Part shown: one piece after another, positions 36,509-43,914 of the stretch
Numbering within the stretch: position 1 is the first letter of the stretch
Layout of the letters: each line of letters opens with the position of its first letter
From: Synechococcus sp. A10-1-5-1
Lineage (GTDB): Bacteria > Cyanobacteriota > Cyanobacteriia > PCC-6307 > Cyanobiaceae
Assembly (NCBI RefSeq): GCF_023115425.1
Contig: NZ_CP096032.1
Span: 1,240,001 to 1,304,000, forward strand
Length of the DNA stretch: 64,000 bases
Reading direction: 5' to 3'
The notes under the pieces: generated by a model
Told to the model about the DNA's origin: nothing
The model's input: the letters and a program-made list of their open reading frames with translations, nothing else
Databases searched by the model: none
Translations under genes and position numbers: made by a program

Positions 36509-37048
36509 GTGGACAGCAACACAGCAGCCCTGGGACGGCGCGAGCGGATGCTGCTCGCCGCGGTGGCAGCCCTGCTGGCCCTGGGGCTCTTCCTTCTGCG
36601 CGGGGGGCTCTCGCCGGCAGCCCCGTTGGAAAAACTGGCACGCCAATCGCTCGAACCCGCCGTCGCGCTCAGCAACGGCCGGCCGAGCCTGATCGAGTTC
36701 TACGCCGACTGGTGCGAGGCCTGCCAAGCCATGGCCCCAGCGATGGAGCGGGTGGAGGGCGAACACCACGAGCAACTCGATGTTGTGCTGCTCAATGTCG
36801 ACAACCCCCGCTGGCAACCGGAGGTGGATCGCTACGACGTGAATGGCATCCCGCAGCTGGAGTTCTTCGATGCCAGTGGCGCCCCCATTGGCCGCGCCGT
36901 TGGGGCCCGCAATCAAGGCGAATTGGAGGCCCTGAGCGCCGCCCTGATCAGCGGTTCCCCCTTACCGGCCATGGCTGGAGTCGCCGAGACCAGCGTTTTA
37001 CCGAAAGCAGAGACCACCGCCATGGCAGGTCCCCGCAGCCACAGCTGA
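36509..37048 (+). CDS. Membrane-anchored thioredoxin-like protein (TxlA/HCF164 type)
   Basis: About 179 aa. One N-terminal transmembrane helix (MLLAAVAALLALGLFLL) is followed by a thioredoxin domain with FYADWCEACQAMAP (active-site C-E-A-C) and a cis-Pro segment NGIPQLEFFDASG. HCF164 and TxlA transfer reducing power across the thylakoid membrane for cytochrome maturation. GTG 36509 is my start; ATG 36548 is possible. The open frame extends upstream to 36065 but overlaps the NIL-ferredoxin gene on the opposite strand. Confidence 0.85.
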   Translation: MDSNTAALGRRERMLLAAVAALLALGLFLLRGGLSPAAPLEKLARQSLEPAVALSNGRPSLIEFYADWCEACQAMAPAMERVEGEHHEQLDVVLLNVDNPRWQPEVDRYDVNGIPQLEFFDASGAPIGRAVGARNQGELEALSAALISGSPLPAMAGVAETSVLPKAETTAMAGPRSHS

Positions 37049-37102
37049 GTCCCGCAAAGCCCGTTACCCTGCAGCACCAGCTCCCAACTCCATCGCCCGC
37101 CC

Positions 37103-37825
37103 ATGAAACGCTTTCGGGTTGAGCTGATTGCAGCGACCCCCAACCCCCAGCAGTGCGTCTACGCGGGGATGCACCAGGACTACAGCGAAGGGTTTGTGGC
37201 CGCTGATCGGGGGGAATGGCCTGATGAGACCCGCGCCGGAGAGATCTGCGTCAAACGTCTACTGGCCGGCGAGCGCGGTCACTACGGACCGCTCGAGCAC
37301 GCCCAGATCGTTCTGAATGTCGGCTGGTTCCCCCACTCTGTGATGCAGCAGGCCCGCACCCACAGGGTGGGCGTGAGCTTTGACGTCCAATCGATGCGCT
37401 ACACGGGCGATCGGATCTGCCGTGCCGCCAACGGGGAACTCGAACTGGAAGAGGTCTTCTACCTCCGGCCGGAAGGGCAGTACAGCGATCGACAAGGCAA
37501 GAAGTACACCTACACGGCTGAAGAGCGGCAGAAGGATCTCGCCCTCTGCCAAGTGGCCGCTGAGCGCTACCGCGACATGCTGGCGGCCGGCTTCGCGGAA
37601 GAACACGCCCGCGGAATCTTGCCCTTCGATTACCGCCAGCACTTTGTGGTGAGCTTCTCGCTGCGGGCGTTCCTGCACTTCATGGACCTGCGCGCCAAGC
37701 TCGACGCCCAGGAAGAGATCCGGGTGCTCTGTGACCTGATGTGGCCACACCTCCAGGCCTGGGCCCCAGAGTTTGCGGCTTGGTACGAAAAGAGCCGCCT
37801 ACACAAGGCGCGTTTGGCTCCCTGA
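37103..37825 (+). CDS. thyX: FAD-dependent thymidylate synthase
   Basis: Makes dTMP from dUMP using methylenetetrahydrofolate and FAD. In 240 aa I see GHYGPLEHAQIV, QQARTHRVGVSFDVQSMRYTGDR (the cyanobacterial version of the ThyX motif), and LPFDYRQHFVVSFSLRAFLHFMDLR. thyX is adjacent to dcd in convergent orientation, with 3 bp between stops; Dcd helps provide dUMP. Confidence 0.96.
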   Translation: MKRFRVELIAATPNPQQCVYAGMHQDYSEGFVAADRGEWPDETRAGEICVKRLLAGERGHYGPLEHAQIVLNVGWFPHSVMQQARTHRVGVSFDVQSMRYTGDRICRAANGELELEEVFYLRPEGQYSDRQGKKYTYTAEERQKDLALCQVAAERYRDMLAAGFAEEHARGILPFDYRQHFVVSFSLRAFLHFMDLRAKLDAQEEIRVLCDLMWPHLQAWAPEFAAWYEKSRLHKARLAP

Positions 37826-37828
37826 GCC

Positions 37829-38422
37829 TCAGATTCGCGCCAGGGTGACCCGCTCGGGCTGGTGCTGGTACTTCCCGGCCCGGTCCTTGTAGGTCGTCTC
37901 GCAGGGGTCTCCTTCAAAAAAGAGCAGCTGGCAGATGCCCTCATTGGCATAAATCCGGCAGTCCGCACCGGAGGAGTTGCTGAACTCCAAGGTCAGGTGA
38001 CCTTCCCAGCTGGCCTCAGCTGGAGTGGTGTTGACGATGATTCCCAGGCGGGCATAGGTGCTCTTGCCCAGGCAGATCACGGTGATGTTGGGTGGCACAC
38101 GCATCTTCTCGAGCGCCACACCCAACCCATAGGAATGGGCCGGGAGGATGAAGTACGAGCCGTCTTCGTCCTCGTGCAAAGGCACGGGCTCCAAGTTGGC
38201 TGGATTGAAGCGCTTGGGGTTCATGATCGTGCCAGGCACGTGCCGGAAGATCAGGAACTCCTGGGGGGACAGGCGCAGGTCGTAGCCATAGGACGAGCAG
38301 CCAAAGCTCAGAACCGGCTTTTCACTGTTCTCAGGATCGAGATGACGAACCAGCTGCGGCTGAAACGGCTCGAGCATGCCCGCAGCGGCCTGCTCATTGA
38401 TCCAACGGTCGTTTTTGAGCAT
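37829..38422 (-). CDS. dcd: dCTP deaminase
   Basis: Converts dCTP to dUTP. 197 aa with CSSYGYDLRLSP, LGKSTYARLGIIVNTTPAEASWEGHLTLEFSN (active-site Glu in the latter part) and an ending rich in GKYQHQ. It overlaps the upstream CobO-like gene by one base (TAATG), so the two should be co-translated. Confidence 0.95.
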   Translation of the reverse strand: MLKNDRWINEQAAAGMLEPFQPQLVRHLDPENSEKPVLSFGCSSYGYDLRLSPQEFLIFRHVPGTIMNPKRFNPANLEPVPLHEDEDGSYFILPAHSYGLGVALEKMRVPPNITVICLGKSTYARLGIIVNTTPAEASWEGHLTLEFSNSSGADCRIYANEGICQLLFFEGDPCETTYKDRAGKYQHQPERVTLARI

Positions 38423-39021
38423 TAGAAACCTCGGCGCAGCTGGGTGACCTGATCAGCCATGGCCAACAAAGCCGTGGGCATGGACGGCCCAGTCAGGATC
38501 ACATCCAGGTGAGAGGGCCGCTGCTCCAGAGCAGAGACCACTTCCACCTCAGTCAGATAGCCCAACTCCACCGCCAGACCGAGCTCATCAAGCACGAGCT
38601 GATCGAGCTGACCACCCAGGAACTGCTCCCGGGTGTACTCCCAGATCTCCCTCACGGCCTCCACATCCGCCTGCGACGCAGGCGTGGGCTCCGCCAAGCA
38701 ACCCGCCACCGCTGGCCTGAGCCACTGCAGACGGCCACAGAGCCAGACGCTGCGCTCGAGGCCTTGATCGACGCCACCTTTGAGAAACTGGCTGACCAGG
38801 ACACGGCTGCCCAGTCCTGCACTGCGCAAGGCCTGACTGAACACCCCGCTGAAGCTGCCGCGGAACGGCGCTGTGTGCACCTGGAGTTGCCCCTCCTGCT
38901 GGGCCGCCAGACGAACGCTGCGGGAAGGAGCAGACGCTGGAATCGAGGCCAGCGGGCGCAGGTGTCCAGCACGGGGCGTAGCGCTGGGAGTGGCTGCAAG
39001 GCTGGCCGTCATCGATTGCAT
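38422..39021 (-). CDS. CobO-like P-loop fold protein with a degenerate nucleotide motif
   Basis: About 199 aa. LRSAGLGSRVLVSQFLKGG, WEYTREQFLGGQLDQLVLDELGLAVELGYL, LEQRPSHLDVILTGPSMP and VTQLRRGF align by eye with cob(I)yrinic acid a,c-diamide adenosyltransferase (CobO/CobA). The Walker A region, normally G-x-G-K-T, reads HTAPFRGSFSGVFSQAL without the Lys-Thr pair, so ATP use is doubtful. ATG 39012 is another possible start; the frame is open to 39144. A palindrome lies in the divergent upstream region. Confidence 0.75.
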   Translation of the reverse strand: MQSMTASLAATPSATPRAGHLRPLASIPASAPSRSVRLAAQQEGQLQVHTAPFRGSFSGVFSQALRSAGLGSRVLVSQFLKGGVDQGLERSVWLCGRLQWLRPAVAGCLAEPTPASQADVEAVREIWEYTREQFLGGQLDQLVLDELGLAVELGYLTEVEVVSALEQRPSHLDVILTGPSMPTALLAMADQVTQLRRGF

Positions 39022-39076
39022 GGCTGCCGCTTGGGATCCTGAATGTAGCGGCGTTAGGCCGTCCGGCAAGCAACAA

Positions 39077-39092
39077 GCACTACCTGTAGTGC
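39077..39092. promoter_or_regulatory. Perfect 7+7 palindrome between the CobO-like gene and rph
   Basis: GCACTAC-CT-GTAGTGC is a perfect inverted repeat with a 2-nt centre, located 38 bp upstream of rph and 55 bp upstream of the CobO-like start. CACTA-N4-TAGTG resembles the arms of NrdR boxes. No second box was found nearby. An operator role is inference. Confidence 0.35.
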
Positions 39093-39129
39093 AAACACCC
39101 GTACCATCAAGACACTGAGTCAGCCCGCA

Positions 39130-39864
39130 ATGAGCAGCACCCAACCTCGGCGGGACGGCCGCGGCGCCATGGATCTGCGCAGCACTCGCTTCGACTGGGA
39201 TCCGATGGGGTTTGCCCTGAGCTCAGTCACGGTTCACACGGGTCGAACCGCCGTGATCTGCAGCGTTTGCCTCGAGGAAGGCGTCCCGAAATGGCGAAAA
39301 GGCTCAGGCAAAGGCTGGCTAAGTGCCGACTACAGACTGCTGCCGGCCAGCACCCCCAGCCGCCAGCCAAGGGAGCTGATGAAGCTGAGCGGCCGCACCC
39401 AGGAAATTCAACGCCTGATTGGCCGCAGCCTCAGGGCCTGCCTCGATCTCGAGGCTCTGGGCGAGAGGACGCTGCAGGTCGATTGCGACGTTCTGCAGGC
39501 AGACGCCGGGACCCGCACGGCCTCCATTACTGGAGCCTGGGCCGCCTTGGCCCTGGGACTGCGCCGGCTCGAGCAGCGGGGGGTACTGGAGCGCTCTCCC
39601 CTAATCGGCCAGGTGGCAGCGGTCTCGGTTGGCCTGGTCGATGGGAACGCGCTACTGGATCTGGACTACAGCGAAGACAGCCGAGCCGAGGTGGATTTGA
39701 ACGTGGTGATGAATCAAGAGCAGCATTTGCTCGAAATTCAGGGCACCGCAGAGGGCGCACCCTTCAGTCGCCAACAGCTTTCTACCCTGGTTGACCTGGC
39801 CGAAGCTGGAATCCAGCGCCTTCTGAGCGCTCAGAGCCAGGCCTTGGCAGAAGCCCCGAATTAG
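39130..39864 (+). CDS. rph: Ribonuclease PH
   Basis: Phosphorolytic exoribonuclease that trims tRNA 3' ends. 244 aa with [15 protein letters not shown] near the start, [34 protein letters not shown], a [19 protein letters not shown] segment and [18 protein letters not shown]. All are standard RNase PH motifs. Divergent from the CobO-like gene; ntcA follows after 65 bp. Confidence 0.96.
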   Translation: MSSTQPRRDGRGAMDLRSTRFDWDPMGFALSSVTVHTGRTAVICSVCLEEGVPKWRKGSGKGWLSADYRLLPASTPSRQPRELMKLSGRTQEIQRLIGRSLRACLDLEALGERTLQVDCDVLQADAGTRTASITGAWAALALGLRRLEQRGVLERSPLIGQVAAVSVGLVDGNALLDLDYSEDSRAEVDLNVVMNQEQHLLEIQGTAEGAPFSRQQLSTLVDLAEAGIQRLLSAQSQALAEAPN

Positions 39865-39929
39865 TTTCAATGGCTACATGGCTGCCCTGGACTGATCCGT
39901 AGGTTCCAAAACACATCAGTCGCGCTGAC

Positions 39930-40670
39930 ATGGTTGTGGCCACGCAAGGATTCAGCCGCTACTCCCCTAGCCCCACTACCGGTACGTCCGTGATCGCACC
40001 GATCGCGGGCAGTCCGCTACCGCCTAATGCAACGCTCCTGGATGTGATCCGGGGCCTCAGCGGCAGCACGACGGAAATCGTCGAGCGCGGCAAAACGATC
40101 TTTTTCCCTGGGGATCCAGCCGAGAAGGTCTACCTCCTCAAACGCGGAGCAGTCCGCCTCTCCCGCGTGTACGAATCGGGCGAGGAGATCACGGTGGCGC
40201 TCCTGAGGGAAAACAGCCTGTTCGGGGTGCTCTCCCTGCTGACCGGCCAGCGCTCGGATCGCTTCTATCACTCCATTGCTTTCACCCGCGTCGAGCTGGT
40301 GACAGCCCCCGCCACCTCGGTGCGGAAGGCCATTGAGCAAGACCCCGCGGTGGGCCTGCTGCTGCTGCAGGGCCTGTCCTCTCGGATCCTGCAAACCGAG
40401 ACCATGATCGAAACCCTCACCCACCGCGACATGTCCTCGCGACTGGTGAGTTTCCTGCTGGTGCTCTGCCGCGACTTTGGGGTTCCCAGCAGCGAAGGCA
40501 TCACGATCGACCTGCGTCTCTCCCACCAGGCCATCGCCGAAGCGATTGGATCCACCCGGGTCACCATCACACGCCTGCTGGGTGACTTACGCAACGACGG
40601 TCTGGTGCAAATCGATCGCAAGAAAATCACCGTTTTCGATCCCTTGGCCCTCGCCAAACGCTTCAGCTAA
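39930..40670 (+). CDS. ntcA: Global nitrogen regulator NtcA
   Basis: CRP-family transcription factor that senses 2-oxoglutarate and binds GTA-N8-TAC sites. 246 aa: a ~40-residue variable N-terminus, the cNMP-binding-like domain ([31 protein letters not shown]), dimer helix, and the helix-turn-helix [25 protein letters not shown] near the C-terminus, the typical NtcA sequence. I found no clean NtcA site in the 65-bp upstream space, so autoregulation is not visible here. Confidence 0.95.
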   Translation: MVVATQGFSRYSPSPTTGTSVIAPIAGSPLPPNATLLDVIRGLSGSTTEIVERGKTIFFPGDPAEKVYLLKRGAVRLSRVYESGEEITVALLRENSLFGVLSLLTGQRSDRFYHSIAFTRVELVTAPATSVRKAIEQDPAVGLLLLQGLSSRILQTETMIETLTHRDMSSRLVSFLLVLCRDFGVPSSEGITIDLRLSHQAIAEAIGSTRVTITRLLGDLRNDGLVQIDRKKITVFDPLALAKRFS

Positions 40671-40745
40671 ACGGCTGAACTGGTGGCTGATCCCAGCTGA
40701 TTTCCCACCGCCTGCAACCGATACTGACCGTCGTCGCCCAACGTC

Positions 40746-41903
40746 GTGTCCGGCTGGATCCTCATCCTGGCGCTGCTCATCCTCGGGGGAGTGCTCTCCA
40801 CCCTGGGAGATCGCTTGGGATCCAAGGTCGGCAAGGCGCGTCTGAGCTTGTTTCGGCTGCGGCCCAAGAAGACGGCCGTGGTCATCACGGTCCTGACCGG
40901 CAGCTTGATCAGCGCGATCTCGCTCGGTCTGATGCTGCTCGTCAGTGATCGCCTGCGCACGGGGCTGTTCGAACTCGATCAGATCGAGCAGCGCTTGCGG
41001 GACAGCCGCAACGACTTGGCACAGAGCCGCACTGCCCTTCTCAGTGCAGAGAAGGAACGCAGCGAGGCCCAAAGCCAACTCAAGGTGGTGGCCCAGCAGG
41101 CCAGCCGACTCCAACGGGAACTGGCCCCGCTGATGGAGCAACGCCGGCAACTGGAAGCCGAGCGCGATCGCCTCAGCCGCGACATCGCGGCCAAGGATGC
41201 AGACCTGCAACGCAACCGCTCTGAGCTCGCCAAGCTGAACAGCAAGATCAAGAGCAGCAGCCAAGAACTGGAGCGCCTCGAGCGCAATCTGATTGCCCTA
41301 CGGCAAGGCGATGTGGTGATCAGCAGCGGCCAACTCCTCGAGGTCGCCAAGGTGCGAATCGAGAAACCCAGCCAGGCCAGGGAGGTGATTCACGCGCTGC
41401 TGCAACGCACGAATCTGAACGTCTACCAACGGGTGCTGCCCGGGGAGACACCCAACCGCCAAATCCTCCTGGTCCCGCGCAGCGACATCAGCAAATTGGA
41501 GACGACCCTCAGCAAGAGAGGTGAGTGGGTGGTCAGTCTGATCTCGGCCGCCAACGTGCTCAAGGGCGAGCGTCAGGTGGTGGCTTTCCCGGATGTCAGG
41601 CCCAACAAGCGGGTCGTTCGCAGCGGTGAGCAACTGGCCACCACCGTCCTGGAGATCGATGAACGATCACCAGATCAGGTGCGCAGCCGCCTCAACCTGC
41701 TCCTAGCCGCGGCCTTCACCCGCGCCCAACGCCAAGGGGCTCTAGCCAATGGCCTCCAATTCGACCCGGCGCGCCTCAGCCAACTGGCCGACGCCCTGGT
41801 GAACCGTCCCCAGGGAAAGACGGCGAAACTCGAGGCCGTCTCCAGAGCCAACAGCGATCTGGCCGACCCCATTGCCGTGGCCATCCGCTGGCAAAGCCCA
41901 TGA
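40746..41903 (+). CDS. DUF3084 family protein
   Basis: 385 aa starting at GTG. Two N-terminal transmembrane helices (WILILALLILGGVLSTLGD and VVITVLTGSLISAISLGLML) precede a long coiled coil (residues ~80-190, heptads of Leu/Glu/Arg/Gln), then a globular C-terminus with GDVVISSGQLLEVAKV. This is the layout of cyanobacterial DUF3084; function unknown, possibly envelope or cytoskeletal. It overlaps the next gene by 4 bp. Confidence 0.82.
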   Translation: MSGWILILALLILGGVLSTLGDRLGSKVGKARLSLFRLRPKKTAVVITVLTGSLISAISLGLMLLVSDRLRTGLFELDQIEQRLRDSRNDLAQSRTALLSAEKERSEAQSQLKVVAQQASRLQRELAPLMEQRRQLEAERDRLSRDIAAKDADLQRNRSELAKLNSKIKSSSQELERLERNLIALRQGDVVISSGQLLEVAKVRIEKPSQAREVIHALLQRTNLNVYQRVLPGETPNRQILLVPRSDISKLETTLSKRGEWVVSLISAANVLKGERQVVAFPDVRPNKRVVRSGEQLATTVLEIDERSPDQVRSRLNLLLAAAFTRAQRQGALANGLQFDPARLSQLADALVNRPQGKTAKLEAVSRANSDLADPIAVAIRWQSP

Positions 41904-42349
41904 GCACTTGGCTCGGCCTGGACCCAGGCCTCAGCAAATGTGGATTGGCCTTGTGTGACCAGGTCGCCGGGATGGTCAACGTCGCCGCAGTGCTCTCTCC
42001 TGAGGACTGCCTGGCTCAAATTCAGATCTGGCAGGTTGACCCTGGCCTCGAAGCGGTGGTGCTCGGCAACGGAACGGGCAGCAAACACTGGCAACAACAG
42101 CTCATCGCCCTCGGCCTCAGCGTCCACGTGACCCCTGAAGCTGGAACCACCCTGGCCGCACGCTCACGCTACTGGCAGCTGGAACCGCCTCAAGGCTGGC
42201 GGCGATTACTGCCGGAGGGCCTCAGGCTGCCCCCACGGGACTACGACGATGTGGTCGCGCAGCTGCTGCTGGAACGCCATTGGGGCACTGAACTCAGACG
42301 TTCTCCTGGCTTGCCCCTGCTGCGCCTCAAAACTTCGCGCGAACGTTGA
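41900..42349 (+). CDS. RuvC-fold resolvase-like protein
   Basis: 149 aa. The start TWLGLDPGLSKCGLALCD is the RNase H-like first strand with the catalytic-type Asp and DPG motif, as in YqgF/RuvX. VVLGNGTGSKHWQQQL and LPPRDYDDVVAQLLLERHW follow, the second Asp pair lying near the C-terminus. It is a divergent cyanobacterial member; ruvX and ruvC proper are likely elsewhere. Overlaps DUF3084 (ATGA) upstream and the DUF3146 gene at its 3' end. Confidence 0.75.
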   Translation: MSTWLGLDPGLSKCGLALCDQVAGMVNVAAVLSPEDCLAQIQIWQVDPGLEAVVLGNGTGSKHWQQQLIALGLSVHVTPEAGTTLAARSRYWQLEPPQGWRRLLPEGLRLPPRDYDDVVAQLLLERHWGTELRRSPGLPLLRLKTSRER

Positions 42350-42584
42350 AGGCGTAGTCCCCACCAGCCTCCAGCTGGTAGTCGGTTTTCAGCAGGAAGC
42401 GCAGCAACGCGTCCTGAATCAAAGCCCGGCCCAGGGAGGGCTCCACCTGCAGCTCGCCGCGATCAAAGAACCAGGCGAAGGTCCACTGAAATCCACCAGC
42501 ACTGACCTCACCCTCGAGCACCCGCTGGCTAAAGCTTTGGCGCAGCACCCGCAATTGCGCCGTCGTGGTGGGGAGGCGACTCAC
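42327..42584 (-). CDS. DUF3146 family protein
   Basis: 85 aa, compact and soluble. GGFQWTFAWFFDRGELQVEPSLGRALIQDALLRFLLK is the main recognisable part, matching cyanobacterial DUF3146 from memory. Function unknown. Its 3' end overlaps the RuvC-fold gene by 23 bp and its start is 6 bp after the pth stop on the same strand. Confidence 0.72.
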   Translation of the reverse strand: MSRLPTTTAQLRVLRQSFSQRVLEGEVSAGGFQWTFAWFFDRGELQVEPSLGRALIQDALLRFLLKTDYQLEAGGDYAFNVRAKF

Positions 42585-42590
42585 GCGGAC

Positions 42591-43223
42591 TCAGGCAGTG
42601 GGTTGCTCGACCAGCTTGGCTGCAGAGGGAGCAACAAAACCGTTGAGCCTGTTACCAGCCCGCTCAAACCCCAGGCGTTGAATCAGATCGAGGCCAGACA
42701 AGACCTCATCAATGACTTCCCCAAGAACCGGCTGTTCGGCGACTGCAAAGCGGCCGAGCACGTGGCCAACGGTGCGCTGTTTGCGCTCAACTGGGTTCAG
42801 TGCAGGGGCACCAATCCCAATCCGAAGGCGAGGAAACTCTTGACTCCCGAGATGGGAAATGGTGCTGCGCAAGCCGTTGTGTCCCCCAGCACCACCCGAG
42901 AGCCTCAAGCGCAATCGACCAAGGGGAAGATCCATGTCATCCACAAGGATCAGCATCTGAGCCGGTTCAAACCCAAACCAATCGAGAGCCGCCCGAATCG
43001 AGCGACCGCTGTCGTTCATGTAGGTCTGGGGCATCAACAAACGCAAACGCTCTGCACCTTGCCCCACTTCAGCCAGCAAGCCATGCAACTTGGACTGCTG
43101 CTTAAAGCTGCTGTTTTGACGCTTCGCCAACTGCTCAAGCGCCATGAAACCGACGTTGTGGCGGGTGCCTGCGTACTTCTCGCCCGGGTTACCCAAACCA
43201 ACAACAAGACTCAAAGGAGTCAT
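42591..43223 (-). CDS. pth: Peptidyl-tRNA hydrolase
   Basis: Recycles peptidyl-tRNA released from stalled ribosomes. The protein (210 aa from ATG 43223) contains VVGLGNPGEKYAGTRHNVGF with the catalytic His, LLMPQTYMNDSG, LVDDMDLPLGRLRLR and GGHNGLRSTISHLG. The frame is open back to 43340 but the extension overlaps tatA, so the internal ATG is preferred. Confidence 0.95.
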   Translation of the reverse strand: MTPLSLVVGLGNPGEKYAGTRHNVGFMALEQLAKRQNSSFKQQSKLHGLLAEVGQGAERLRLLMPQTYMNDSGRSIRAALDWFGFEPAQMLILVDDMDLPLGRLRLRLSGGAGGHNGLRSTISHLGSQEFPRLRIGIGAPALNPVERKQRTVGHVLGRFAVAEQPVLGEVIDEVLSGLDLIQRLGFERAGNRLNGFVAPSAAKLVEQPTA

Positions 43224-43230
43224 GAATGCC

Positions 43231-43482
43231 TCAACCGGCCGCTTGCTCGTCTTCGGCCTTGAGTTGAGGCTGCGAATCGGGAGTTGCCTGAGTGACTTCA
43301 GCTTCCACGGTGTCGACGGCCTTACGGAACTCCTGCTCAAATTCCTTCGAGGCGGACTGGAAGCCCTTCAAGGTTTTCCCAAGGGTGCGACCCAATTCAG
43401 GGAGGCGCTTGGGACCAAACACCAAAAGACCAACGGCGGCAATCACCGCCATCTCAGGAAGTCCGATCCCAAACACGTTCAT
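43231..43482 (-). CDS. tatA: Twin-arginine translocase subunit TatA/B
   Basis: 83 aa. One N-terminal helix (PEMAVIAAVGLLVFGPKRLPELGR), the FGPKRLPELGRTLG hinge, an amphipathic helix (TLGKTLKGFQSASKEF) and an acidic tail, the usual TatA/E layout. It lies between psbH (upstream, 4 bp) and pth (downstream, 7 bp) on the same strand, as often seen in cyanobacteria. Confidence 0.93.
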   Translation of the reverse strand: MNVFGIGLPEMAVIAAVGLLVFGPKRLPELGRTLGKTLKGFQSASKEFEQEFRKAVDTVEAEVTQATPDSQPQLKAEDEQAAG

Positions 43483-43486
43483 CGAA

Positions 43487-43687
43487 TCAGCCGATGCCGT
43501 TCCAGTTCACGGTGATGCCGTCGAGGATCAGCGACTTGTTGTACAGCTGGAGGATCACCAGCAGGAACACCAGGAACAGGGCCATGAACACGCCCATCAC
43601 TGGAGTGGTACCCCAGCCAGGCACAACCTTGCCGTACTCGGAGTTCAGGGGACGCAGCAGATCTCCCAGGCGGGTGCGTTGAGCCAT
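43487..43687 (-). CDS. psbH: Photosystem II reaction center protein PsbH
   Basis: 66 aa with a hydrophilic N-terminus ([23 protein letters not shown]) and one transmembrane helix around residues 28-48 ([21 protein letters not shown]). The ending NGIG is typical. A likely -10 (TATAGT, reverse strand 43730-43725) lies 38 bp upstream of the ATG. It is divergent from psbN, the arrangement conserved in cyanobacteria and plastids. Confidence 0.97.
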   Translation of the reverse strand: MAQRTRLGDLLRPLNSEYGKVVPGWGTTPVMGVFMALFLVFLLVILQLYNKSLILDGITVNWNGIG

Positions 43688-43773
43688 GACGGGCTGTGCT
43701 CTCTGGCAAGGAGTAGGTCTCGTTACTATAAGGGGCCTGGCTGCTCGAGCGGCCGGCCCCGTCGAGAGTTGTG

Positions 43774-43914
43774 ATGGAAACCACCTCCCCAGCCATGTCA
43801 GTGGCACTGGCCGTCTTGGTCGTGCTGCTGGGCCTGACCGGCTTCGGGATCTACACCGCTTTTGGACCACCGTCGAAGCAGCTCAGCGACCCCTTCGACG
43901 ACCACGAGGACTAG
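43774..43914 (+). CDS. psbN: Photosystem II assembly protein PsbN
   Basis: 46 aa: [20 protein letters not shown] start, a single N-terminal transmembrane helix, then the conserved [23 protein letters not shown] tail. PsbN is needed for assembly and repair of photosystem II rather than being a subunit. The stop codon overlaps the convergent mannosidase stop in a shared CTAG. Confidence 0.95.
   Translation: METTSPAMSVALAVLVVLLGLTGFGIYTAFGPPSKQLSDPFDDHED

Noticed and set aside
39865-39929. NtcA autoregulatory site upstream of ntcA
   Set aside because: No GTA-N8-TAC pattern present in the short intergenic space.
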